Shown: positions 34,496-42,910 of the stretch, piece by piece
How the letters are laid out: every line of letters begins with the position of its first letter
How positions within the stretch are numbered: the first letter of the stretch is position 1
Assembly: GCA_965204715.1 (NCBI GenBank)
Contig: OZ242009.1
Coordinates: forward strand, 2,542,001-2,606,000
DNA length: 64,000 nt
Source: CATOSP01 sp965204715
Lineage (GTDB): Bacteria > Chloroflexota > Dehalococcoidia > Lucifugimonadales > UBA3495
Reading direction: 5' to 3'
Program-made: the position numbers and the translations under genes
Notes under the pieces: model-generated
Database searches by the model: none
Told to the model about the DNA's origin: nothing
What the model saw: only the letters and a program-made list of their open reading frames with translations

Positions 34496-34681
34496 TTCTC
34501 ATTCCCTTTACTCTGCTCCGTACAGCGGGTTGGAACCGTCCCCACGGGGGAGACTGGTCGCCCGCATCCGCGGGAGAAGTGTATCCAAGGACGATTCTAC
34601 AGTCAATCGGACCACGTCCGCCCGTTCCGGTGAAAGTCGCGGTCGTGGGGCGTACTTACAGAACAGGGTGTCAGGGCGTCG

Positions 34682-34711
34682 TTGTTTCGTCTTTTGTGTG
34701 TATGCTAGAAT
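34682..34711 (+). promoter_or_regulatory. Promoter of dprA, possibly giving a leaderless mRNA
   Basis: TTGTTT (34682-34687), 18-nt spacer, extended -10 TGCTAGAAT with TAGAAT at 34706-34711. Only six bases separate the -10 from the dprA ATG at 34718, so transcription should begin at or next to the A of the start codon. No Shine-Dalgarno is present. Confidence 0.6.
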
Positions 34712-34717
34712 CCGCTC

Positions 34718-35845
34718 ATGAGTGAAGTTAAATTCTGGGTGGCCTTGAACAGGGTGCCGCGTCTGGGCCCTGCCAGGTTCCGTAAGCTGGAGTCCTACTT
34801 CGGAAGTCTGGAACACGCTTGGAATGCCGGGCCCGGCGACCTGAAACGCGCTGGGATGGACGACCGGGTGGTTAGAGATTTCCATACGGTTCGGAACAGG
34901 ACGTCCACTGACATGGAGATGGAACGGCTTGAACGCGCAGGAGTGACGCCGTTGACTTGGCACTCCCCCGGCTACCCGGGACGTTTGAAAGAAATTCCAG
35001 ACCCGCCCCCGGTGCTGTACTTGAAGGGCGAGATGCTGCCCTGCGACGAGAGGGCCGTTGCCGTGGTGGGTACCCGCATCCCCAGTTCCTACGGACGGGA
35101 AGCGGCGGTAGCGTTGACCAAAGAGCTCTCCCAAAACGGGATCACTGTAGTCAGCGGACTGGCCAGAGGCATAGACGGAATCGCCCATCGTACTACCCTG
35201 GAGTCCGGCGGTCGCACTATAGCGGTATTGGCCAGCGGACTGGACATCATTTATCCAAAGGAACACGCTGGTTTGGCCCGTCAGTCCCAAGAGAATGGGG
35301 CGTTGCTTAGCGAGCATCCGCTGGGGGTCAAGCCTGACCCCAGGGCTTTCCCAAGGCGCAACCGTCTGATTAGCGGCATCAGCCTCGGAACCCTGGTGGT
35401 CGAGGCCGGAATGGGCAGCGGCTCCCGTTGGACGGTGTACCATGCCCTGGAACAAGACCGGGAAGTATTCTGTGTCCCCGGCACCATATTTTCGCCGAAC
35501 AGCCGGCTCACCAACCAGTTGATCCAGGAAGGGGCGAAGCTGGTCTCCAGCGTGGATGATATTCTGGAAGAACTCAACCTTACATCGGTGGCCAAGCAGA
35601 TGGAGATGCCCATGCCCGCAGCTGCGCCCCCGGGGGAGCATGCTGTCGATGATACGGAGGGGGCGCTGCTGGGACTCCTGGGCGATGAGCCGGTACATAT
35701 AGATGATCTTGGAAGGAGCGCCGGAATTCCCATAGCGCAGGTGAGCGGAATGCTCACAATGCTGGAACTCAAGGGAATGGCGCGGCAAGTGGGTTGTATG
35801 CATTACGTTCGGGTGCGTGAGGTGGTGGCAGTCTATGGTAACTAA
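34718..35845 (+). CDS. dprA: DNA processing protein DprA
   Basis: 375 aa; loads RecA onto incoming single-stranded DNA during natural transformation. An N-terminal helical HhH-like part (FWVALNRVPRLGPARFRKLE) is followed by the Rossmann-like core: AVVGTRIPSSYGREAA, VVSGLARGIDGIAH, FPRRNRLISGISLG and VVEAGMGSGSRWTVYHALEQ. A C-terminal winged-helix domain (residues ~305-375, VHIDDLGRSAGIPIAQVSGM) is present. First gene of a nine-gene plus-strand run; its end overlaps topA by 11 nt. No other competence genes are nearby. Confidence 0.94.
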   Translation: MSEVKFWVALNRVPRLGPARFRKLESYFGSLEHAWNAGPGDLKRAGMDDRVVRDFHTVRNRTSTDMEMERLERAGVTPLTWHSPGYPGRLKEIPDPPPVLYLKGEMLPCDERAVAVVGTRIPSSYGREAAVALTKELSQNGITVVSGLARGIDGIAHRTTLESGGRTIAVLASGLDIIYPKEHAGLARQSQENGALLSEHPLGVKPDPRAFPRRNRLISGISLGTLVVEAGMGSGSRWTVYHALEQDREVFCVPGTIFSPNSRLTNQLIQEGAKLVSSVDDILEELNLTSVAKQMEMPMPAAAPPGEHAVDDTEGALLGLLGDEPVHIDDLGRSAGIPIAQVSGMLTMLELKGMARQVGCMHYVRVREVVAVYGN

Positions 35846-38075
35846 AGCCAAGCCGAAGACGTCAGCCAAGGCAAAGGCTGCTGCTGCCAAGTCCAAGAAG
35901 GCCAGCCCTCGGTCCAAGAAGAGCCGGAGTACGGGAAAGCAGCTGGTGGTTGTGGAATCCCCTGCCAAGGCGCGTACCGTGGGGCAAATTCTCGGCAACA
36001 AGTATGTTGTAGCCGCCTCTCAGGGCCATGTGCGGGACCTGCCGAAGAGCAAGATCGGCGTTGAGGTAGAGAACGATTTTGAGCCCTCTTACGTGATCAT
36101 GCGAGACAAGCGGTCCATCCTGAAGGACCTGAAGCAGGCGGGAGACCAGGCTTCGAGTATCTACCTGGCTACCGACCCGGACCGGGAGGGCGAGGCCATC
36201 TCATGGCATCTGCAACAGGCGGCCCAGTGGGACCAGAGGCCCGATCCTCCAAAGCGAGTGGTGTTCCACGAAATCACCAAGCAGGCGGTGGAGGAGGCTT
36301 TCGAGCACCCCCGGGAAATCGATATGCAGTTGGTGAATGCTCAACAGGCGCGTCGCATTCTTGACCGGCTTGTGGGCTACCAGATCAGCCCGTTGTTGTG
36401 GCGTAGAGTTCAGCGGGGCCTGTCTGCGGGACGTGTCCAGTCCGTGGCGCTGCGGATGGTCGTCGACCGGGAGAAGGAGATTCAAGCCTTTGTGCCGGTG
36501 GAGTCGTGGACACTGGAGGCGCAGCTTCACAAGGAAGGCGACCCGGCGGACAAGGCCCATTTGTTTACCGGGGTATTGCACTCGGAGAAGGGCAGCCGCA
36601 AACGGCTCAACATCCCCAACGAAGATGAGGCACGCGGATACGAGGCTGAACTGAAGGATGCCTCCTACGCTGTTGCCGACGTCCGCAAGCGGCAGGTTCG
36701 GCAGCGCCCCACCGCGCCGTTTACTACAAGTACGCTCCAGCAGGAAGCGGGCCGCAAGTTAAGGCTCACGCCCCGGCGCACCATGATGGTGGCCCAGGAG
36801 CTGTACGAGGGTCTGCCTATAGGGGGTGGCGACTCCGTGGGTCTGATTACCTACATGCGCACCGACTCAGTGCAGGTAGCGTCGTCGGCGATGATGGAGA
36901 CCCGGGAGTACATATCCGAGAAGTACGGGAAGAATTACGTGCCGGATAAGCCCCGGACATTTTCGACCCGGGCCAAGGCGGCGCAGGAGGCCCACGAAGC
37001 TATCCGGCCCACGTCCATCATGCGCACACCGGACTCGCTCAAGTCCCATCTGAGCCAGACCCAGCTGAGAGTATACCGGCTGATATGGGAGCGCATGGTT
37101 GCCAGTCAGATGGCGGATGCCCGGTCCGAAGCTACCACAGTGGACATTGACGCGACCTGCCAATCCTCTGGTAAGGTGTACATATTCCGGGCGACAGGTT
37201 CCGTGCTGGTGTTTCCCGGCTTCCGGGCCGTTTACATGGAGAGCCAGGACGATACCGACGACGGGTCGGTCCAGGCTCTGCCCGCGCTGGCCAGGGACGA
37301 TCAGCTCGCCTGCGAGAAGCTGGAGGCCCTCCAACACTTCACCAAGCCGCCGCCAAGGTTCACCGAGGCCACTCTCATCAAGGCGATGGAGGAGAAAGGC
37401 ATCGGCCGGCCTAGCACTTACGCGCCGACGGTAGGGACGTTGCTCGACCGTCACTACGTGGCCAAGGAGCAGAGCCGGCTCGTGCCGACAGTGCTGGGGA
37501 CGACAGTAACTGAGTTGCTGCTCAATTTCTTCACCGACGTGATGGACTTGGACTTCACCGCAAAGATGGAAGAGGAGCTGGACGAGGTATCCCGGGGAGA
37601 ACGGGAATGGGTGCCCATGCTCGACGAGTTTTACGACCCGTTCCAGAAGGCGCTGGAAAAGGCAGAGGAGTCCATGCCCCGGACCAAGATCGAAGAGGAG
37701 ACCGACGAAGTCTGCGACAGCTGCGGTCTTCCGATGGTCATTAAGACCGGGAGGTTCGGGCGGTTTATGGCCTGCACGGGTTTTCCTGATTGCCGCAACA
37801 CAAAGCCGATACTTAACCGCACCGGAGTCAATTGTCCCCGGTGCGGCGGGGACCTGGTGGAGAGGCGGAGCCGGGGAGGTAGGCGTCCCTTCTACGGGTG
37901 TTCCCGATACCCGGAGTGTGACTTCCTGGTCAACCAGCGTCCGCTTCCCGCACCGTGCCCTGAATGCAGCGGTCTAATGGTCCAGCGCAGCCGTGATATG
38001 GCAGCCTGTACCAACTGCGACTGGAGCGAACCAGTGGCGGAGCAAGCCCAGGAACAGATGGCAGTCAGTGGTTGA
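35835..38075 (+). CDS. topA: DNA topoisomerase I
   Basis: 746 aa type IA topoisomerase that relaxes negative supercoils. A Lys/Ala/Ser-rich tail of ~35 residues precedes the TOPRIM domain (LVVVESPAKARTVGQIL ... DPDREGEAISWHL). The catalytic tyrosine is in GLITYMRTDS. Three C-terminal zinc-ribbon modules follow (CDSCGLP ... GFPDC; CPRCGGDL ... YPEC; CPECSGLM ... CTNC), the last shortened. ATG 35835 overlaps dprA in the -1 frame, and the gene overlaps the recombinase gene downstream, suggesting coupled translation. Confidence 0.96.
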   Translation: MVTKAKPKTSAKAKAAAAKSKKASPRSKKSRSTGKQLVVVESPAKARTVGQILGNKYVVAASQGHVRDLPKSKIGVEVENDFEPSYVIMRDKRSILKDLKQAGDQASSIYLATDPDREGEAISWHLQQAAQWDQRPDPPKRVVFHEITKQAVEEAFEHPREIDMQLVNAQQARRILDRLVGYQISPLLWRRVQRGLSAGRVQSVALRMVVDREKEIQAFVPVESWTLEAQLHKEGDPADKAHLFTGVLHSEKGSRKRLNIPNEDEARGYEAELKDASYAVADVRKRQVRQRPTAPFTTSTLQQEAGRKLRLTPRRTMMVAQELYEGLPIGGGDSVGLITYMRTDSVQVASSAMMETREYISEKYGKNYVPDKPRTFSTRAKAAQEAHEAIRPTSIMRTPDSLKSHLSQTQLRVYRLIWERMVASQMADARSEATTVDIDATCQSSGKVYIFRATGSVLVFPGFRAVYMESQDDTDDGSVQALPALARDDQLACEKLEALQHFTKPPPRFTEATLIKAMEEKGIGRPSTYAPTVGTLLDRHYVAKEQSRLVPTVLGTTVTELLLNFFTDVMDLDFTAKMEEELDEVSRGEREWVPMLDEFYDPFQKALEKAEESMPRTKIEEETDEVCDSCGLPMVIKTGRFGRFMACTGFPDCRNTKPILNRTGVNCPRCGGDLVERRSRGGRRPFYGCSRYPECDFLVNQRPLPAPCPECSGLMVQRSRDMAACTNCDWSEPVAEQAQEQMAVSG

Positions 38076-39114
38076 TACGGCCGCAGAGGGTGCTTCCAAG
38101 GCTGTGCTGGATAGGCCAGACTCCTTGGAATTGGCCCGCTTCGACGCTCTGGCGGAAAGGTTCCCAGCCTACCTCCGCGGTCAGCGCAGGCTGGCCGACA
38201 ACACTGTGCGGATCTACCTCGATGATTTGTCCACTTTCCGCGAGTTTATCCACCTGCGCGATTTGACCCTGGAAGGAATGGACCGGCAGATGCTTCGGGG
38301 CTATTTGGCCTGGCTGGCCACCGAGGCCCGGGGGAACGGCGAAGGCTATGCCAGGGTGAGCATTGCCCGGAAGTTGGCGGCTCTGCGGTCTTTTTATCGT
38401 TTCCTGGTTCAGGAGGGGATGTTCAAATCCAGCCCAGTCCCTTCGGGGCGCAGTTTTTCAGTGAAGTTGGACAAGCCTCTGCCCCCGTTCCTGGGACAGA
38501 AAGAAACTGCGAGGCTCTTGGACGTACCCGATGAGACTACCCCGACAGGAGTCCGGGACCGGGCGATACTTGAGGTGCTCTATGGATGCGGTGTGAGGCT
38601 TGCCGAGATTCAAAGCATTGACCTTGAGCATGTCAACATGGACCGCCGGGAAATCAGGGTGATCGGCAAGGGGTCTAAGGAACGACTGGTGGTGTTCGGC
38701 CAGCACGCCGCTGACGCGCTGCAACGCTACATGGAAGACGCACGGCCCCAACTGGGTTCCGGGCCAGAACAAGCCCTGTTTCTCAACCGCTATGGCAGCC
38801 GTCTGTCCCGGCGCAGTCTGGAAAAACTGGTCAAGGGTTACGCAATACGGGCAGGCGCGCGAGAAGACGTTCACCCTCATACGCTGCGGCATACTTTCGC
38901 CACCCACATGCTGGAGGGTGGGGCTGACCTCAGGGTGATCCAGGAGCTTCTTGGCCACTCCAGCCCCACTACCACCCAGATTTATACCCACGTAACCAAG
39001 CAGGAAGCCTTGGCATCTTATCTCAGCCATCATCCCCGGTCAGTGGCTGGGTCCCGCGCAAGGGCAGGCAACGAAGAAGACCTGTCGGACCCCGACCCGG
39101 AAGGCGAAGTATGA
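38068..39114 (+). CDS. xerC: Tyrosine recombinase XerC/XerD
   Basis: About 348 aa; resolves chromosome dimers at dif. An N-terminal SAM-like core-binding domain (YLRGQRRLADNTVRIYLDDL) is followed by the catalytic domain with Arg (GCGVRLAEIQ), Lys (IGKGSKERLV), His-x2-Arg (HPHTLRHTFATHMLEGG), His (LLGHSSPTTTQ) and the nucleophile Tyr (IYTHV). The start is uncertain: GTG 38068, inside the topA stop, is the most economical, and no ATG is available before the conserved region. There is a C-terminal tail of ~30 acidic residues. XerC versus XerD cannot be settled; the partner is not in the window. Confidence 0.9.
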   Translation: MVDTAAEGASKAVLDRPDSLELARFDALAERFPAYLRGQRRLADNTVRIYLDDLSTFREFIHLRDLTLEGMDRQMLRGYLAWLATEARGNGEGYARVSIARKLAALRSFYRFLVQEGMFKSSPVPSGRSFSVKLDKPLPPFLGQKETARLLDVPDETTPTGVRDRAILEVLYGCGVRLAEIQSIDLEHVNMDRREIRVIGKGSKERLVVFGQHAADALQRYMEDARPQLGSGPEQALFLNRYGSRLSRRSLEKLVKGYAIRAGAREDVHPHTLRHTFATHMLEGGADLRVIQELLGHSSPTTTQIYTHVTKQEALASYLSHHPRSVAGSRARAGNEEDLSDPDPEGEV

Positions 39115-39560
39115 CCAGGTTCCTCGTCCTGAATGGCCCTAACATCAATATCCTGGGACGGCGCAATCCTGGTATCTATGGCTCCAAGACCCTGGACGAG
39201 GTCAACCAGGAGATTACCAACACCGCCGAAAGATTGGGCGTGGAGGTTGATTTCTTCCAGTCGAACCTGGAAGGTGAGCTTATCGACATCATCCAGGAGA
39301 ACTGGGGCCTGGTCGACGGCATCATCATCAATCCCGGGGCGCTCACTCATTACGGTTATTCGTTGAAGGACGGTCTGATAGATTCCGGAGTGCCAGTGGT
39401 CGAAGTACACTTGGGAAACCCCTACGCCCGGGAAGACTGGCGCAGGCACTCGGTCATTACCGACATCGCCCGCGGCCAGATTGCAGGCTTTGGTTACAGA
39501 AGCTATACTGCGGCGCTGGAGATTCTGACCGCAATCGTGAGTGAGGAAGCAGCGGGATGA
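39111..39560 (+). CDS. aroQ: 3-dehydroquinate dehydratase, type II
   Basis: 149 aa, third step of the shikimate pathway. Motifs: FLVLNGPNINILGRRNPGIYG (with catalytic Tyr), FFQSNLEGELID, IINPGALTHYGYSL and VEVHLGNPYARE. The last normally reads EVHxSN, so G replaces S next to the substrate-binding Asn. The ATG overlaps the recombinase stop by 4 nt. No other aro genes are adjacent. Confidence 0.95.
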   Translation: MTRFLVLNGPNINILGRRNPGIYGSKTLDEVNQEITNTAERLGVEVDFFQSNLEGELIDIIQENWGLVDGIIINPGALTHYGYSLKDGLIDSGVPVVEVHLGNPYAREDWRRHSVITDIARGQIAGFGYRSYTAALEILTAIVSEEAAG

Positions 39561-40624
39561 GGGTGCGTCTGGAGCGCGTGATGGGCGGTTTGGGAGCGCA
39601 GGGTCTGGACGCTCTTCTCATCTCCTCGCCACAGAACCGGAGCTACCTGTCCGGGTTCACCGGCTCCGCCGGACATCTCCTCCTGACCCAGGACCGGGCG
39701 CTGCTGGCCACCGATGGCCGCTACTCCGAGCAGGCCGTCAACGAGGCTGCCGGCTGCGAAGTCCTTACGGTCGGGCGGGGCTGGGGCTGGCTTCTGGAGG
39801 GTTTGCGGCAGGGCGGGTGCAGGCGGCTGGGCTTCGAGAGCAACTATATGACGGTCGCCGCCTACAACACCCTGGTTGATGCCGTCAAGGAAGACGAGGG
39901 TCTCAACCGAGTTTCCCTGCTACCCGCGGCAGGCCCGGTCGAGGAGCAGCGCGCGCTGAAGGACGCCGATGAACTGGCGCTCCTACAGAAGGCTATCGAT
40001 GCCTCCGACGCGGCAATGGAAGCCGTTCTTCCCACCGTCACCGAGGGCATAAGCGAACGGGAAATTGCCTGGCGTATGGAGTCCGCGATGCGGGAGTTCG
40101 GAGCTGAGAGCGCCAGCTTCGGGACCATAGTAGCCGCCGGACCCAACGCCGCAATGGCTCACCACAGACCCACAGACCGGCCAGTCCAGGATGGCGAACC
40201 CATAGTCATTGACATGGGCGCCCGAGTCGGCGGGTATTGCTCGGACATCACCCGGACCGTGGCAGTGGGCGAAGGCAGCGAGACTTTCCGGCAGGTCTAC
40301 GACATCGTGCTGGGCGCGCAGCTTGCCGCCATTGCCACAGTGAGCGCGGGCATGACCGGCGAGGACTGCGATGGGCTGGCGCGTGGTGTCATAGCAGAGG
40401 CTGGCTACGGCGACGGCTTTACCCACAGCCTGGGCCATGGCGTTGGGCTGGCGGTCCATGAAAAGCCCCGGGTGGGACCGGGGTCCACAGATGTCCTCTG
40501 CCCAGGCATGGTGTTTACCATCGAACCGGGGATATACGTCAGCGGGTGGGGTGGAGTGCGCATCGAGGATGTGGTGCTGTTGAAGGAAACCGGAGCGGTC
40601 CCCCTGAGCCGGGCGGGCAAGTGA
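39557..40624 (+). CDS. M24B aminopeptidase/Xaa-Pro dipeptidase
   Basis: 355 aa. An N-terminal creatinase-like domain (LLISSPQNRSYLSGFTGSAG) precedes the pita-bread catalytic domain. The metal-binding residues appear as Asp (VIDMGARVGGYCSDITRTV, two Asp), His (HSLGHGVGLAVHE), Glu (FTIEPGIYV) and Glu (RIEDVVLL). It overlaps aroQ by 4 nt and precedes efp by 56 nt, the same pepP-efp order seen in many Gram-positives. Confidence 0.94.
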   Translation: MRVRLERVMGGLGAQGLDALLISSPQNRSYLSGFTGSAGHLLLTQDRALLATDGRYSEQAVNEAAGCEVLTVGRGWGWLLEGLRQGGCRRLGFESNYMTVAAYNTLVDAVKEDEGLNRVSLLPAAGPVEEQRALKDADELALLQKAIDASDAAMEAVLPTVTEGISEREIAWRMESAMREFGAESASFGTIVAAGPNAAMAHHRPTDRPVQDGEPIVIDMGARVGGYCSDITRTVAVGEGSETFRQVYDIVLGAQLAAIATVSAGMTGEDCDGLARGVIAEAGYGDGFTHSLGHGVGLAVHEKPRVGPGSTDVLCPGMVFTIEPGIYVSGWGGVRIEDVVLLKETGAVPLSRAGK

Positions 40625-40680
40625 GGCGGAAGCTGGCGGACCAGCCCGGGATTTTCGGGTCCGCATGGAGATAGATTCAG

Positions 40681-41247
40681 ATGAGCATCAACTTTAGCGA
40701 CCTCAGCCGGGGCATGGTAATCGAACTGGACGCCCAACCGTGGCAGATTATGGAATATGAACGTCACAAGATGCAGCAGCGTGCGCCGGTGACACGGATC
40801 AAGATGAGGAACCTCATCAATGGCACGGTGGTAGAGCGCACATTCCAGCGTTATGACACGGCGTTCGCAGTGGCGGACATTGATAACCGGGAAGCCCAGT
40901 TCCTCTACACCGACGGCCAGTACTATTACTTCCTCGACCAGGAGAGTTTCGACCAGCATGAGCTGAGCAAGGAGCTTCTCGGCAGCGCCCTCAACTACCT
41001 GAAAGAGCAGATGATGGTGGAAGTAGTGTTCTATAAGGGGTCGGCCATCAGCATCAACCTGCCGACCCATGTGGAACTGGAAGTAGCCGATACTCCCCCT
41101 GCCTTCCGGGGCGATACCGCTCAGGGCGGGACAAAGCCGGCGACGCTGGAGACCGGGCTGCGCGTTAACGTGCCCATGTTCATTACTCCCGGAACCATCG
41201 TCAGAGTTGACACGCGGAGCGGCGCCTACACGGAGAGGGTGAGCTAG
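40681..41247 (+). CDS. efp: Translation elongation factor P
   Basis: 188 aa, three beta-barrel domains, rescues ribosomes stalled at polyproline. Family motifs include INFSDLSRGMVIELDAQPWQ and the C-terminal TGLRVNVPMFITPGTIVRVD. The tip loop of domain I, which enters the peptidyl-transferase centre and carries a modified Lys or Arg in PGK/PGR in many species, reads RHKMQQRAPVTR. By eye it is about two residues longer than in E. coli and has no PGK/PGR, so the mode of modification is unclear. GGAG lies about 11 nt before the ATG. Confidence 0.95.
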   Translation: MSINFSDLSRGMVIELDAQPWQIMEYERHKMQQRAPVTRIKMRNLINGTVVERTFQRYDTAFAVADIDNREAQFLYTDGQYYYFLDQESFDQHELSKELLGSALNYLKEQMMVEVVFYKGSAISINLPTHVELEVADTPPAFRGDTAQGGTKPATLETGLRVNVPMFITPGTIVRVDTRSGAYTERVS

Positions 41248-41251
41248 GCTC

Positions 41252-42520
41252 ATGGTGGTGCGCACGGTCAGCCAGGTAACCTCCCATCTCAAGCAAGCGC
41301 TGGAAAGTGATCCCTTGCTCCGCGACCTGTTGGTGGAAGCGGAGGTCTCGAACCTCAGAGTTTCCGGGGCGGGCCACTCATACTTCACGCTCAAGGATGA
41401 TGAAAGCGTCCTTAACTGTGTGATGTTTAGGGGCAGACCTGGAGCCGAGCTCTTGCAAAGCGGCAATGCCGTTCTGGCCCACGGACAAATCACCTTCTAC
41501 GAGCCGAGAGGCATGACCGAGTTCATGGTCGACTTGGCCGTGGCTGCCGGCGAAGGCGAATTGGCCCTGAAACTGGAGCAACTGAGGCAGCGGTTGAAGG
41601 GCGAAGGTCTGTTCGACCGGAGCCGGAAGCGGCCACTTCCCCGGTTTCCCAAGGTTATCGGAGTAGTAACGTCGCCGTCTGGCGCTGTGTTCCATGACAT
41701 TCAGAACGTAGTCCGGCAGCGCTACCCCTTGGCTGAATTGCTGCTCGCTCCGTCCTCGGTGCAAGGGGACCTGGCTGCCGGGGAAATAGTGAACGCCCTC
41801 GGTCAACTAAACCAGGACGGGCGGTCCGACGTGATAATAGTTGCCCGAGGCGGCGGGTCTCTGGAAGACCTGTGGTCCTTCAATGAGGAATCGGTGGCCC
41901 GGGCCATCTACGCCAGCCGCGTCCCTGTGGTGAGCGCCGTAGGACACGAGACTGACAACACCATCTCAGACGACGTGGCGGACCTCCGCGCCCCAACCCC
42001 CTCGGTGGCGGCGGAGTTGGCAACGCCTGACCAGGCCGAGTTGCGCCGGGAGCTTGCGTCGGTGCGAGAATGGTTTTACCGTTCCGCGTTGCGTCGGGTT
42101 GGCGCCAACCGCAGCGACGTGCAGAACGCATCTCACAGGTTGGAAAGGTCTCTCCCGGACATGACCTCCCTCCGGCGTAGAGTGGACGACATGGCCCAGA
42201 TGTCGAAGCGCGTGCTGGCCAATCGTTTGAACATAGCGAGGATGTCGGTTGAAAACCGCGCCGACCGTCTCCGCGCGCTGGACCCAAAGGCTACCCTGCG
42301 GCGAGGGTTTGCGGTGGTCCAGCACGGGGAGAGTGGCCGCGTCGTGACCTCGACAGGGCAAGCGGTCCCCGGGGACGCCCTGTACATAACCGTTGCAGAC
42401 GGCGCCATTCCCGCAATTGCCGGGACCGAGGTGACCGCCAAGCAGGTGCCCATTTCCAGGTCCTCACCGAGAAAGCGGAAGCCGGATAAGGAAGCCCCGG
42501 CAATGGGGAGGCTGTTGTGA
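41252..42520 (+). CDS. xseA: Exodeoxyribonuclease VII large subunit
   Basis: 422 aa, the catalytic subunit of a single-strand exonuclease. An N-terminal OB fold (VEAEVSNLRVSGAGHSYFTLKD) is followed by the nuclease domain, with VIGVVTSPSGAVFHDIQNV, VIIVARGGGSLEDLWSFNEE and SAVGHETDNTISDDVADLRAPTPSVAAE. The long coiled-coil part after residue ~270 is shorter than in E. coli. It ends with a basic tail. It begins 4 nt after efp. Confidence 0.95.
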   Translation: MVVRTVSQVTSHLKQALESDPLLRDLLVEAEVSNLRVSGAGHSYFTLKDDESVLNCVMFRGRPGAELLQSGNAVLAHGQITFYEPRGMTEFMVDLAVAAGEGELALKLEQLRQRLKGEGLFDRSRKRPLPRFPKVIGVVTSPSGAVFHDIQNVVRQRYPLAELLLAPSSVQGDLAAGEIVNALGQLNQDGRSDVIIVARGGGSLEDLWSFNEESVARAIYASRVPVVSAVGHETDNTISDDVADLRAPTPSVAAELATPDQAELRRELASVREWFYRSALRRVGANRSDVQNASHRLERSLPDMTSLRRRVDDMAQMSKRVLANRLNIARMSVENRADRLRALDPKATLRRGFAVVQHGESGRVVTSTGQAVPGDALYITVADGAIPAIAGTEVTAKQVPISRSSPRKRKPDKEAPAMGRLL

Positions 42521-42536
42521 ATCACGGGCGGCCAGG

Positions 42537-42806
42537 ATGAACGGCGCAGGAGGCTCTCCAGAATCTACCGGCCTTGAGTCCCTTTCCTTCGAGGAGGCGT
42601 ATCGCCGTCTCAGCGAGATGGCCGAGTTTCTGGAGGATGGGGGAGTCAGCCTTTCAGAGGCTGTTGCGCGCTACGAAGAAGGTATGCAGTTGGTCCGCCT
42701 GTGCAACCGGTTGCTTGATGAAGCAGAGTTGCGTATCTCCAATATCAACGATTCCGCGGCCAATGATTCCGTTCCAGAGCCGGATGAGGACGATCTTCCC
42801 TTCTGA
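42537..42806 (+). CDS. xseB: Exodeoxyribonuclease VII small subunit
   Basis: 89 aa partner of XseA. The two-helix core is SLSFEEAYRRLSEMAEFLED and VSLSEAVARYEEGMQLVRLC, with acidic ends (PEPDEDDLPF). It starts 16 nt after xseA, as in most bacteria. Confidence 0.93.
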   Translation: MNGAGGSPESTGLESLSFEEAYRRLSEMAEFLEDGGVSLSEAVARYEEGMQLVRLCNRLLDEAELRISNINDSAANDSVPEPDEDDLPF

Positions 42807-42910
42807 GACGGGTTAGCCCTGCGGTATCCTGACTTTCCCGGTATCCATCAGTCGATGCAGAACTTCTCAATTCCGGCGCGTATGGACACCACCTCCGATG
42901 GAGACAGAGG

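Noticed and set aside
34508..36001. 497-codon open frame antisense to dprA/topA
   Set aside because: Antisense shadow with no motif; dprA on the other strand is clear.
38068..39114. Xer recombinase as part of a mobile element
   Set aside because: It sits inside a tight housekeeping run with overlapping stops and starts; no repeats or cargo genes flank it, so a chromosomal Xer role is more likely.
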